A program made the position numbers and the translations under genes. The notes below the pieces were generated by a model that searched no databases, was not told the origin of the DNA, and saw nothing but the letters and a program-made list of their open reading frames with translations. This document shows, one piece after another, positions 18,075 to 27,610 of a stretch of 64,000 nt of DNA (positions within the stretch are counted from its first letter, which is position 1; the number at the start of each line of letters is the position of its first letter). The stretch spans positions 1-64,000 of the forward strand of contig PDIP01000103.1 of assembly GCA_002811645.1 (NCBI GenBank). The letters run 5' to 3'. The stretch is from Corallochytrium limacisporum. Its lineage: Eukaryota; Opisthokonta.

Positions 18075-20040
18075 GAAGTAGAGTTTTCTGACTTGCCATT
18101 GTGGTCCAGGATCCGAAAGACTTGGCCGCTCTCATATACCATAGACCACGATTTCGGTTGAAGCCTAGAGGACCTAGGGTCTTACTGTCAATGCGCTACA
18201 TCATCTTATCGATTCAAAGAGGTAAGCTAAACGCACATACACTGACCAGGACTTAGTAATTAGCTACTGTTTGCGCTGAGCCAGCAAACGAGGACAATAA
18301 CAAAGGGTGTACAGGTTGTTTCCGACGTCCATCAATCTTATTCGATGTGCTAGCCCATAACGCGAGGCTGTCAGTTGATGGCCTGTAGGTCCTAGGTTGT
18401 GAATGATCTCGATCGTGTCTCCGTGATTGAGAGCCAGTCCGAGGGGTATGTGTGTGTGTGTCCGCTTTGAGAGCCAGTCCGAGGGGTATGTGTGTGTGTG
18501 TCCGCTCTGTGCCCGAAAAGAGTGGGGGGTTTGGGGTGGGAGTGTGGTTTTACTGCATGCAGCCGAAGGAGTCACCTTCTCCTCTGATGATATGATCAAC
18601 CGGAAACGGGGACTCTTTCACTCGGATCGAAATCCCCTATACAAATTAACCGGAGTCTGCGAGGGTTAATAGTGTAGTTTTCGAACACGATCTAACTTTT
18701 CTCATTTCCCTATCGGTCCCGTCACTGAAAAATTTCTTTTACTTTGTATGCCTCACCCTTCCCCCCTTCCCCCAACAAACCAGTCGGCCAGTGGCTTTTC
18801 CCTAAAGCCATACTTTCAGTATGGAAATCTGAATGGTCGGGAGGTGTTGGTGGGGAGCCCGTTAGTCATCGATGACGAAACAGCCCACGTTTTTCATCGC
18901 TTTGTCTGATTGAAGAAAATAAAGCCTAGTTCTTACTAAAGGTGTTCACATATATACACCGCTAGATACGTACTCAATCAACGACTGTGTATAGGTGGCA
19001 CCACCCTTGAGTAGTATGGTTTCGGCGACGTTGACTGGGGAAGGGCAGGCAGACCACAAACGGCCGCAGTGAAAGTCACTGGAGGGTCCTCGGACCACAC
19101 AGCCGACGGATTTCAAACCCACTCTTCTTCAACTTGAAGTGCTCTGCTCTACCCAAGATAACCACTTAAGATGATCATGTTTGCCTTTTAACATTGACAT
19201 CCAAAGTACCACGGAAAGCTGGGGAATACGAATTAATGGTGTGTGACAATGCATGGGCCCACACGGACGAACGCCATACTAAGTGGACCTCGCCCAGTAG
19301 GTTTCTCACTGATCCCGAACTCGTCAAACCTCCAGATTCCGAAACGACTGACATGGTCCTGTTGAATGCACAGGCATGCTGTTCTGATAGAAATGGGCTC
19401 TGGATATGGTTTCTTTGGTGATGACGGTGATGGAGGATGACGGTTGCACCTAGGTGTACTGCGGGTGTCGAGAGATCTCTCGAGGACACATACGGAGAAT
19501 CGAAGGCAGGGGTCGGAAGGGCATGGCAACCAAGAATCCCCCGGGGGAGGGCAACTCATCGACTGTGTATGCATTTTGTACTGCATATTCTGACCTGTGT
19601 TTTTTTCTATCTTGTGGTTTATATATCGTCACAAGGTGGGGGAATTGTTCGGAGTGTATTTTTTTCAATGCTTAGGTGTTTGTAGGTAATGTACCAACTG
19701 GATAACAAGCACAAAAGGGAGGGTCGGTCGCGGGGTGCACACACCCAGAGGGCCTTTTGCGGGCAGGCCGCGGATTCGACAGGCTCTCACACAGTGTCCA
19801 AAATATGTGTGCTTGCTGCTTTCAGAGGTGGTCAGCACAGCATACAAGGATCCAATCTGAACGATCCTGATACATGAGCATCTCATAGTGACCCCCTATA
19901 TCTTAGTCTCATTGGGCTGCGTCTGCTGTCCGCGGTCGGATGCCTGCGGAATTTGGGGTTGTTGCGAACTGTTAGTACATACGACTTGGCAATTTTGCAA
20001 TCTTTCCACATTCAGCCTAGAGCTCGTGTTTTTAAACAAT
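18075..20040. other. Intergenic spacer
   Basis: No gene is supported. It contains a 40-bp tandem duplication at 18429 and TG repeats. Small open frames show no conserved features. Confidence 0.5.
18429..18506. repeat. Tandem duplication, 40-bp period, with TG repeats
   Basis: Units at 18429-18468 and 18469-18506 are identical except at the 3' edge. Each includes a (TG)n stretch, which may have promoted the duplication. Confidence 0.9.
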
Positions 20041-20919
20041 TTAACCCTGGCGCGAATTGCCCACGTTCACGGTAGGCACAGTGTCAGAGTCACTGCAGGT
20101 AACAGTAATGATGCTGTTGATGAGATCAGCCTTTTGGTTCTCAGTCATATTGTGGCCAAGAGACTCGAGTTTCTTCACGGCATCGTCGGCAATGCCTACG
20201 GCACCCTCAACAAGCGTGTGGCGGGCCTGCACGGTGGCGGCAGCTGCCTGTTTCTTCAACATCTGTGCGGCGATTTCCGTGGCATAGGAGATTTCGTCCA
20301 GACGGAAGGAGAACACCTTGGCACCTGCACGGGTCACCTGCTTCTGCAGTTCGGTGGCCATAATTTGGTTGACGTGTTCGTAGTCTGACCTGAGGGAGGG
20401 AGAGCCGTCGGCGGTTTCGTATGGGTAAAGACCGACAGTTTGACGGAGCACGGTCTGGGCATTTTGACGGACAAAGGCGTTGTGGTTTTCAACCTCCAAA
20501 AGGGCCCTCATGGCATCAGTGTATTGGTAGCACACAATGGCACTGACCATGATGGGGTTACCATTGTAATCAGTGACCTTGGCAGAAGGAAGGTCAATGG
20601 TGATCTTCTTGGTTGTCACGGTCATCACCTCACGACCGCAGGGGTTCACGACGTGGCAACCTGGTTCGGTAAGACGCTTGTGGTACTTACCGTACTGCAG
20701 AACGATAGCTTCCTCACGTTCGGACAAGCACACACAAGAGCACAAGATCGTGCAAGGCAAGAAGAGAAGACCCAGGCACAGGGCTAGGGGGTGGTTAGAT
20801 TCCGTTGCATGCCACTCCTTGTCAACCGCATCATCGTCGTAATTGGGAGCTTGGGGAGTTTGGCCGGAGGTGGTTGGCTGGGTGGAAACCACAGTCTTTT
20901 CTCCATTAGCGGTACCCAT
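20041..20919 (-). CDS. SPFH/band-7 domain membrane protein
   Basis: This 292-residue protein has a soluble, polar N-terminus (1-42) and one membrane segment (about 43-66) that is unusually cysteine-rich near its end (Cys-Ser-Cys-Val-Cys). The SPFH domain spans about 67-240. Diagnostic stretches are Glu-Pro-Gly-x-His...Asn-Pro, a Lys-Val-x-Asp-x-x-Gly-Asn-Pro-Ile strand, Ala-Leu-Arg/Val-Leu-Arg near Tyr-Pro-Tyr-Glu, and a C-terminal Leu-Val-Glu-Gly-Ala-Val-Gly motif. This pattern resembles the stomatin-like SPFH subgroup common in bacteria (QmcA/slipin-like) more than prohibitins or flotillins. Members scaffold membrane microdomains as large oligomers. The N-terminal tail and Cys cluster (possible palmitoylation) are features I infer as membrane-targeting. 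Confidence 0.85.
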   Translation of the reverse strand: MGTANGEKTVVSTQPTTSGQTPQAPNYDDDAVDKEWHATESNHPLALCLGLLFLPCTILCSCVCLSEREEAIVLQYGKYHKRLTEPGCHVVNPCGREVMTVTTKKITIDLPSAKVTDYNGNPIMVSAIVCYQYTDAMRALLEVENHNAFVRQNAQTVLRQTVGLYPYETADGSPSLRSDYEHVNQIMATELQKQVTRAGAKVFSFRLDEISYATEIAAQMLKKQAAAATVQARHTLVEGAVGIADDAVKKLESLGHNMTENQKADLINSIITVTCSDSDTVPTVNVGNSRQG

Positions 20920-21640
20920 GTTGTGGATTTGGCTCGCAAAGGCTTAAAGTAGTATTCAAACAAGTATTCTTCGTTTCAGACACACCCCGAAAGGCTACTT
21001 ACTCGTATGTCAGGATCAGTAACCCTACTGTTGTGGGTTGATGTCTTTTGTACCTGCCGGCCGCGGGTATCGAACCAACCGCACAAAGGGTAGAATCGTT
21101 TGCTCAAAATGACCTGGGCAGGTGTGAAGAAAACCGGCTCAACCGATCACAATAAAAAAAAGACGCACAGAACACCAAGTGACACTAACGAGAAGAAAAG
21201 CACATGAACCCGTAAAATGCTTTGGAGGCTCATCCCTTCATTTCAACCCCTCTTACCAACGTCTGTACCTCTGTGCCCGCCTGCCCTCCCCTCGGTCACC
21301 GCAGCGCAGTATTCCATACACCGGCGCGCCATTCGATAGTTCTGCTGCTGCTCTGTTTCCTTGTGTGTAGCACTCAGTCCGGAATCGCCGTGCTGGTCCC
21401 CAGGGCCCACTTTCTTTTTTCCCTTGCCCGGACTTTGTCGAGTTAGATTTGCGGTGGTATTCTCTTCTTTATTTTTTTTTTGTATTTTGCGGGAAATTGC
21501 CTTCCAGTAAAATGAGTTAGCAACCCTTACCCCCTTCCCCACACAACCCCTGGAGTTCTTTCCTTTTTTTTTAACTTTCATTGCACCGGTTACCCCAACA
21601 GGGAGAGACCACACCCGTCGGTGGGTGTCCCCCCTTTTCC

Positions 21641-21643
<3 letters not shown>

Positions 21644-21699
<56 letters not shown>
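21644..21699. repeat. (CT)n microsatellite, about 28 units
   Basis: Uninterrupted CT repeat, the longest dinucleotide tract in the window, 725 bp upstream of the SPFH gene start. Confidence 0.95.
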
Positions 21700-21701
<2 letters not shown>

Positions 21702-22238
21702 CCCATTCCCCTCCTTTCGCTCCAGGACCAACAGAGAGTCGAGAGGGAGGGGGGGGGAGAGCGAGCGCCGGAGGTGGGGGAGCGGAGGAGGAGCTGCTGG
21801 CTGGGCTCACCACCACCACCACCACCCTTTTGGAAGCCTTGTGTTAACGGCTCGGGCTCTCTCTCCCAGTTGGTAGCTGATAATGTATATATATCCGCGC
21901 CCTTTCTCCACTTTGCTCGCGAGCTGCGCAAAACTGGGCTGGCTGGCTGGGCTGGCTGCTTTGTTGGGAAGGCCGAAAATTAAAAAAAAAAATGGCGAGT
22001 TGTGTTCATTTCTTTCGCGGAATAACACAAGACCGCCGTGCGAGAAAGCATTATTAGTGTGGTACTGTCTCCGGTGTCTGCTGAACTCCCCTCCCCGCCC
22101 CCTTCCCCTCCTTTTGCCGACAGATTTGGTAGCTGTGGTCCAAACGCGGATGTTTTGAATGAAGAAAAAATAAAAAGACCGGTTGTTGAACAGAGATTGG
22201 TACTTTCACTGCCGTGTGAGCATGCATTCCCGTCATCA

Positions 22239-22242
<4 letters not shown>

Positions 22243-22287
<45 letters not shown>
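22243..22287. repeat. (CT)n microsatellite, about 22 units
   Basis: Uninterrupted CT repeat in the same orientation as the other three tracts between 14.5 and 22.3 kb. Confidence 0.95.
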
Positions 22288-22291
<4 letters not shown>

Positions 22292-25200
22292 TTTCCTTCT
22301 TGGCTGTGTGTAAAGTCTAAGCGAGTCACCATCCCCAGCTATCTACACCGCGACCGCATACTTTCCTTTTTTTCCCCGGTTCCCTGCCGACTGTCCTGTT
22401 TCCCGACTGCCAATCGTATATTTTTCCAAGGTTTCATGAGTTCATAAGGTACTTGTCTACGACGAGTTGCTGAATTTCGGTTGCGCGTACCATCCGGCCG
22501 CGACTTGCTGCGAACTCGTGCCCCTGTCGCGTCGCGCACTCCGGGCGGCTTCGAATACGAAGAGCGCGCAGCCATTGCCAACCAAAAAGGAAAAACAAAA
22601 TTCAGGCCAAGACAACACTCTTTGGTATTTGTGTGTGTGGCTAACCATACTACCACCAGACCACTCTGTGTCTCATTCGCTCTGTCTGTTCTCCAATGGC
22701 GCCTCTTCCCCCCTCCCCCCGGGATTCCCGTCATTGATACACACGTACCAAAAAAAAATGGAACTGAAGGAAAACAAAAAAAAAAAGGCGGCTCCAGCGA
22801 TTACCCACCCACGCACTCTTTTTATACTACGACAGTAGATAATTTGGGATCCAATATTTTTTTTCTCTTCGAATTGTCTTGGCAAGCTCTGACTGCAGGG
22901 CTCAGAGGAGCCAATGGCCACAGGCTTCAACTAACATTAATAGAATTGTAAGTCACACTTACAATTCCAAAGATTTTGTAATTTTATAGATATAGAGAAT
23001 ACATTCGGAAATGTGAATACACGAAAATGACCATTGACTGAGGTTACATTCCTTTTCCAGAATATGTCCTTTTGTCAGTAACTGAGCACCCCGGAAATCT
23101 AAATTCAAAACAGATAAAGGGACGCCGGATCTGAGAATATCATACGTTTAGTACGCAATTTGGACAGGCAAATTGTAGGGAGGATGTGTGGAACGGAAAG
23201 TGATCGGTTTGTGCGGCTGGACGGAAATCAACTGCCGCATTTTGTGCTGGGCGTCTGATCGCGCGAAAGATACTAGAACTGGTCAGCAACCGCTGCAGCA
23301 TTAAACAAGTTCTCATCATATTCTTGCAATCAAGCAGCGATGGGCAGCCTTTCATTTGTCACTTCAAAAGATTCAGTCGTGCGTGCTTGTTACGTATCAC
23401 CCTGATGTGGGGCCGTCCTGATGATGGGTTACTGACGCACGGTCGTTACCCATTCTGTGATCCCTGTTCCGGTCACTATTTTCGTGTGCGTCCGAATTGA
23501 ACAAAGATCGTAACAGTGATGGGAGCAAAACAGTCGGAAGATGGATCAAGCAAATGTGGATTCAAGTGTAACCAGCATTTCTCTGTTTTGCGTGGGCTGG
23601 CTGATGATGTCTGATTCGTATCCGCATGGGGACAGACAATGCCTGCCCAACTGCCCAGTTGGTTGTTGATGCTGGCCATCGTTGATTAGCACCCCGTGTG
23701 TCTCTCTCTATATCGCGCGGATGCAGTTCTCGCGAGTCATCATCAGTCTGCTATGGTCATGGAAAGGCAAAAGGCGCACAGCCCCGAGAATGTTTGAACT
23801 TAAACATAACTTAGTCTGGAACTGAACATGCTGATAATGACATCGGCCATTCCCTTGGTTATCCCGTACATGATGGATGCTGTGGGTTTGATACACGCAT
23901 CAGATACAACAACATGATGTCCGCCATAGATGAGTACCATTGCCATGTCCTTACCGCTTTGTGCGGACGGTTTCAAACATTGCTGTGATTGACCGTTTGG
24001 CACTAGTCTCGTCAAGTGCAACCTGCGCTGTGGGCGGATCACGGGATCAGTGTCCGTGTGAAGAACAGTGTTTCATCCTCTCGTAGGACTCATTCAAGCA
24101 CGTAACGCCAATCCGAATGGACATAGTTTTAGCCAGAACGTTCCCAGCACGAGGTTCCTGGACCTGCACGCAATATGTCGAAGGATGCTTATTCTTCCCT
24201 TCCATGTCTTAGTCACGGGCAGCACCGGCTAGGTTCTCCAACGCGCCCGCGGGTATCTCACACGTTTACACGCCAATGGCCATACCTAATGTGCTGCGTT
24301 GGCAAGGGATTCCGCGCCCGGAATCAGAAAAACACACCTCTGTAGAGCTTAGATGTCGTGTTTCGAATGTCAGTCCACTCCGAGATCCCATATTTCTCGC
24401 CTGCATTCTGTGCTGGTTTCTCTATTGATCTCAAGCGTTGTTTTTGGGGGGACAACGGGGGAGCTGTGGACTGCGCTCAACTCCCCACTGTGTCGGCAGC
24501 AACCCTGCAATAGTCACCAGAAAACTTGCGCACCACAAGTTGTTCGGAGCCGGTCGCGTATCTCCTATGAAGACCACATCTCGCGTACATATAAAAAAGT
24601 ATGGATATTTCAAGCACGTATTGACTATTTTGAGATTGAAAGTGGAGTTCCACTTGCCTCAGATTTGCCGTGGAACGGTTGGGCTGCCCCGGTTCAGTGG
24701 TAGGCAGCAGTGGCGGCTCCGGACTGCAGTTCAGCGGAAATTTTTCCCATGCAAATCGCCCAGGAAGGAAAGTCTTAAGTGCTAAGGGCCGGTGCCGAGT
24801 AGCCCGAATGGGGCTGGGTGTTCGCCGAGCACCTTCGTCAGAGCTTGGTGACCATATGTTCTGGGCGGTGACAATTCCGGTACTGTGAGAACCAGGGAGT
24901 CTGCCCAAGAAAAAAATACTTCTTCGTACCTTCCCTTTGTGCGTAAGTACTGTGTCCGGGAGGACTACGGAAGAACCCAGAAACCGGGCCTGCACAACGC
25001 TACCGAAGGGGAGTCGCTGTTGGGAGCGAGGGCGGGCAAGGGGGGTTTGTGGGGGAGTGAAAGGAAGCGTGTATGGCTGGGAAAAGAAAGACCCGAGGGA
25101 AACCCCCTATCAAAACTTTGTGGAAACCACAGTTTCCAATTTTCTTCATGAAGAAAATTTGACTGCTTTGCTACCCGCGACCGGAGTTGGGGAAATAAAC

Positions 25201-25598
25201 TCTGGATAATTTTTTTTCCAACCCTTCGACACTACGAGACAGATCATACACACACCGAGAGACCAATGACTCCCCGACCGTTCGCATGGACAGGTCGGGG
25301 AGGACAGAGCGCTGCTAACGGGGGAGGGGGGGGTTGGACAGAGCTGGTCGAAGACGGGAGTCTATTTTAATATATTTCAAAGTTATTAAATTGGACTCCC
25401 GATCGGGAAGAGGAAGGGGAGCTGGACACCTTCGGACGCGTGTCCCGTGTATGGATCCCTATCGGCTGCAGATGATGTCAAATGCCATTGAGTGCAGGTA
25501 CTTTGACTGAAGTGAACATGCAGGGTGATCCTGAATTCTCAAAAAGACTTTTCTGATCCCATTAACCGACTTTATTTCAGTGTGTACTGTAGAGAAAC

Positions 25599-26159
25599 AT
25601 GGGTGAAAAGAAGGGTGTCGTGTTTGTGTGCCTCGGCAATATTTGCCGCAGCCCTATCGCGGAGGCAATCTTTGCGTCGCTGGTCAAGGACCGTGGTCTC
25701 GAAGACGAGTGGTTCTGGGACTCTGCGGGCACCAGTGGATGGCATATTGACGAGGATGCTGACCCTCGTACACTAGCAGTGTGCAGGAAGCATGGGATTC
25801 CCTGTGACTCCAGGGGGCGGAAGTTTGTCAGTGAAGACTTTGAAAAATTTCATCATATTTTATGCATGGACAATTCCAATGTTCGCAATGCCCTCAAGGT
25901 TGCACCTTCCCAAGATCTAGCAAAGAAAGCTGAATTGATTACAGGATATGATAATGGTGGACCCGCAGAAATCCAAGATCCTTACTATGTAGGTATGACC
26001 ACTGCACCTTCGGGAACGGCTTGCTCTGGGTGAACCATGATCGCTAACGGATATCTCTCTCCTTTTCTTTCTTGAATACAGGGTGAAGGTGATGGGTTTG
26101 AAATTGTGTACCAGCAGCTACAGCGCTGCCTTAACGGATTCCTTGAGAAGCATGGATAA
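25599..26159 (+). CDS. Low-molecular-weight protein tyrosine phosphatase, two exons
   Basis: Exon 1 is 25599-25988 and exon 2 is 26082-26159, giving 155 residues, close to the usual 157. The P-loop is Cys11-x5-Arg17-Ser (Val-Cys-Leu-Gly-Asn-Ile-Cys-Arg-Ser), and the general acid is Asp127 in Asp-Pro-Tyr-Tyr. That motif ends exon 1; exon 2 resumes with the family's Gly-x-x-x-x-Phe-Glu-x-Val-Tyr-Gln-Gln motif, which fixes the splice phase (0). Without splicing the frame would read into the intron and lose the C-terminal helix. The enzyme dephosphorylates phosphotyrosine in the cytosol. Cys16 within the P-loop is also typical and gives redox regulation in this family. It is followed on the same strand by a small open frame and RPN11. 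Confidence 0.93.
25989..26081 (+). other. Intron of LMW-PTP gene (93 bp)
   Basis: GTAGGT donor, AATACAG acceptor, and a GCTAAC branch-point candidate at 26043 followed by a pyrimidine tract. The splice restores the conserved C-terminus in phase 0. Confidence 0.9.
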
Positions 26160-26197
26160 CGCAGGTAGTTCATCCTCACGTAAATGCATTCACATAC

Positions 26198-26458
26198 ATG
26201 CAACAGGCAATAGAGCGGCCATTTTGGACCGAGTATTACACATACGGATTCTGGAATTTATCTGTTTTGGCTTTGTGGTACTTTTTCTTCCGGAATTTCT
26301 CTGACCGGGCGGCGTTCCAGTACTTTGAGTATGGAGGTACCGTTTCCCCGCTCCGGCACAGCGTCTGGACCACGGCATCGTTTTCGTGTTCCTCATTCCG
26401 CAAAGCTGAAACACTAAGTTTCCACTTTCACCGACCGAGTTATGGTAGATCAAGGTAG
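26198..26458 (+). CDS. Possible small single-pass membrane protein
   Basis: This ATG frame of 86 codons starts 39 bp after the phosphatase stop. Its first 45 residues look like a real protein: a polar, Trp/Tyr-rich start, one hydrophobic segment at about residues 18-33 rich in Trp/Phe/Leu, and an acidic aromatic tail, like small mitochondrial inner-membrane subunits. After the Gly-Gly at residues 46-47 the sequence becomes Ser/His/Arg-rich and less convincing, and a GTACCG donor-like site sits there, so an intron may begin. No family is recognised. It lies immediately before RPN11, whose 5' leader it would crowd. Confidence 0.4.
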   Translation: MQQAIERPFWTEYYTYGFWNLSVLALWYFFFRNFSDRAAFQYFEYGGTVSPLRHSVWTTASFSCSSFRKAETLSFHFHRPSYGRSR

Positions 26459-26557
26459 TAAGTGTGGAATATAGGAGTACGTTAGGTTACTAAATTGCAT
26501 AGTATTTTTGTTGTTTTTATTATTTTTCCTTGGGATCCATAAATACAGCAGATAGTC

Positions 26558-27487
26558 ATGGAGAACCTGAGTCGTATCTTCAACGGCATCCCCGGTGGCA
26601 GACCGCAGGCCGGTGGAGACAATCCTATGGTGGACACTGCTGAGCAGGTCTACATTAGTTCTTTGGCGCTGCTAAAGATGTTGAAGCACGGACGGGCGGG
26701 TGTACCGATGGAAGTCATGGGTCTGATGCTGGGAGAATTCGTTGACGACTACACTGTTCGAGTAATCGATGTGTTTGCCATGCCCCAGAGTGGTACCGGT
26801 GTGTCTGTAGAGGCGGTCGATCCTGTATTCCAGACTAAGATGTTAGACATGTTAAAGCAAGTGGGACGCCCCGAAATGGTAGTTGGTTGGTATCACAGCC
26901 ACCCTGGTTTCGGCTGCTGGCTATCCGGTGTCGACATCAACACGCAACAGAGTTTCGAGGCCCTAAATCAGCGTGCCGTGGCCGTGGTTGTCGACCCAAT
27001 TCAAAGTGTAAAAGGCAAGGTCGTGATTGATGCATTCCGTTTGATTAGCCCGCAGCTGCTTCTGCTTGGCCAGGAACCTCGTCAGACCACCTCCAACATT
27101 GGCCACCTGCACAAACCGTCCATTCAAGCACTTATCCACGGGCTGAACCGTCACTACTACTCCATTGCCATCAACTACCGCAAGAACGAACTTGAACAGA
27201 AAATGCTCATGAATTTGCACAAGAAATCATGGACAGATGGATTATCGCTGCAGAATTACGAAGAACACCACCATCTCAATGAGAAGACGGTGAGCAACAT
27301 GCTGGAACTGGCCAAGAACTATAACAAAGCAGTGCAGGACGAGGACAAGCTGACAAAGCAGGAACTGGAGATCCGCAACGTCGGTAAGCAGGACCCCAAA
27401 CAGCACCTGGTGAAGGAAATCGATGTGCTCATGACCACGAATATTGTCCAGTGTCTTGGTGCCATGCTGGATATTGTTGCCTTCTGA
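26558..27487 (+). CDS. RPN11: 26S proteasome deubiquitinase subunit RPN11 (PSMD14)
   Basis: This 309-residue protein is a full-length match to the family. It has the MPN+ (JAMM) domain with Glu52 in Met-Glu-Val-Met-Gly and the zinc ligands His113, His115 and Asp126 in His-Ser-His-Pro...Ser123-x-x-Asp, at the same residue numbers as in human PSMD14. The C-terminal helical region that packs into the lid (from about residue 195) is present. RPN11 removes ubiquitin chains from substrates as the 26S proteasome degrades them. The gene is intronless and converges with the bromodomain/GATA gene, with 123 bp between the stop codons. Confidence 0.98.
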   Translation: MENLSRIFNGIPGGRPQAGGDNPMVDTAEQVYISSLALLKMLKHGRAGVPMEVMGLMLGEFVDDYTVRVIDVFAMPQSGTGVSVEAVDPVFQTKMLDMLKQVGRPEMVVGWYHSHPGFGCWLSGVDINTQQSFEALNQRAVAVVVDPIQSVKGKVVIDAFRLISPQLLLLGQEPRQTTSNIGHLHKPSIQALIHGLNRHYYSIAINYRKNELEQKMLMNLHKKSWTDGLSLQNYEEHHHLNEKTVSNMLELAKNYNKAVQDEDKLTKQELEIRNVGKQDPKQHLVKEIDVLMTTNIVQCLGAMLDIVAF

Positions 27488-27610
27488 GGTATAGGAAAGT
27501 GGCACAAAAATTCTGTAACAGAGAGCAGCATAACCAATAGATCAGAAAGAGTACTTCAAGTATCACCTTGCGCTAAATTTTAAGATTGCTAAGATTCCTA
27601 TTAGAATGCC

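Larger units (their letters stand above)
20920..25598. other. Long spacer with CT microsatellites
   Basis: This 4.7-kb stretch has no supported gene. It has two long CT microsatellites and pyrimidine-rich and G-rich patches. Open frames are microsatellite-driven, overlap on both strands or start at non-ATG codons. Undetected noncoding RNA genes are possible. Confidence 0.45.

Noticed and set aside
16465-18506. CRISPR-like spaced repeats
   Set aside because: Both repeated sites are simple two-copy tandem duplications (30- and 40-bp periods) in a eukaryotic genome.
19096-19152. tRNA-like A-box and B-box sequence on the minus strand
   Set aside because: GGTAGAGC and GGGTTTGAAATCC-like blocks occur, but the T and acceptor stems do not pair. 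At most it is a tRNA-derived fragment.
21055-21120. B-box-like GGTTCGATACC on the minus strand
   Set aside because: A four-pair acceptor match exists, but the total length is too short and there is no D arm.
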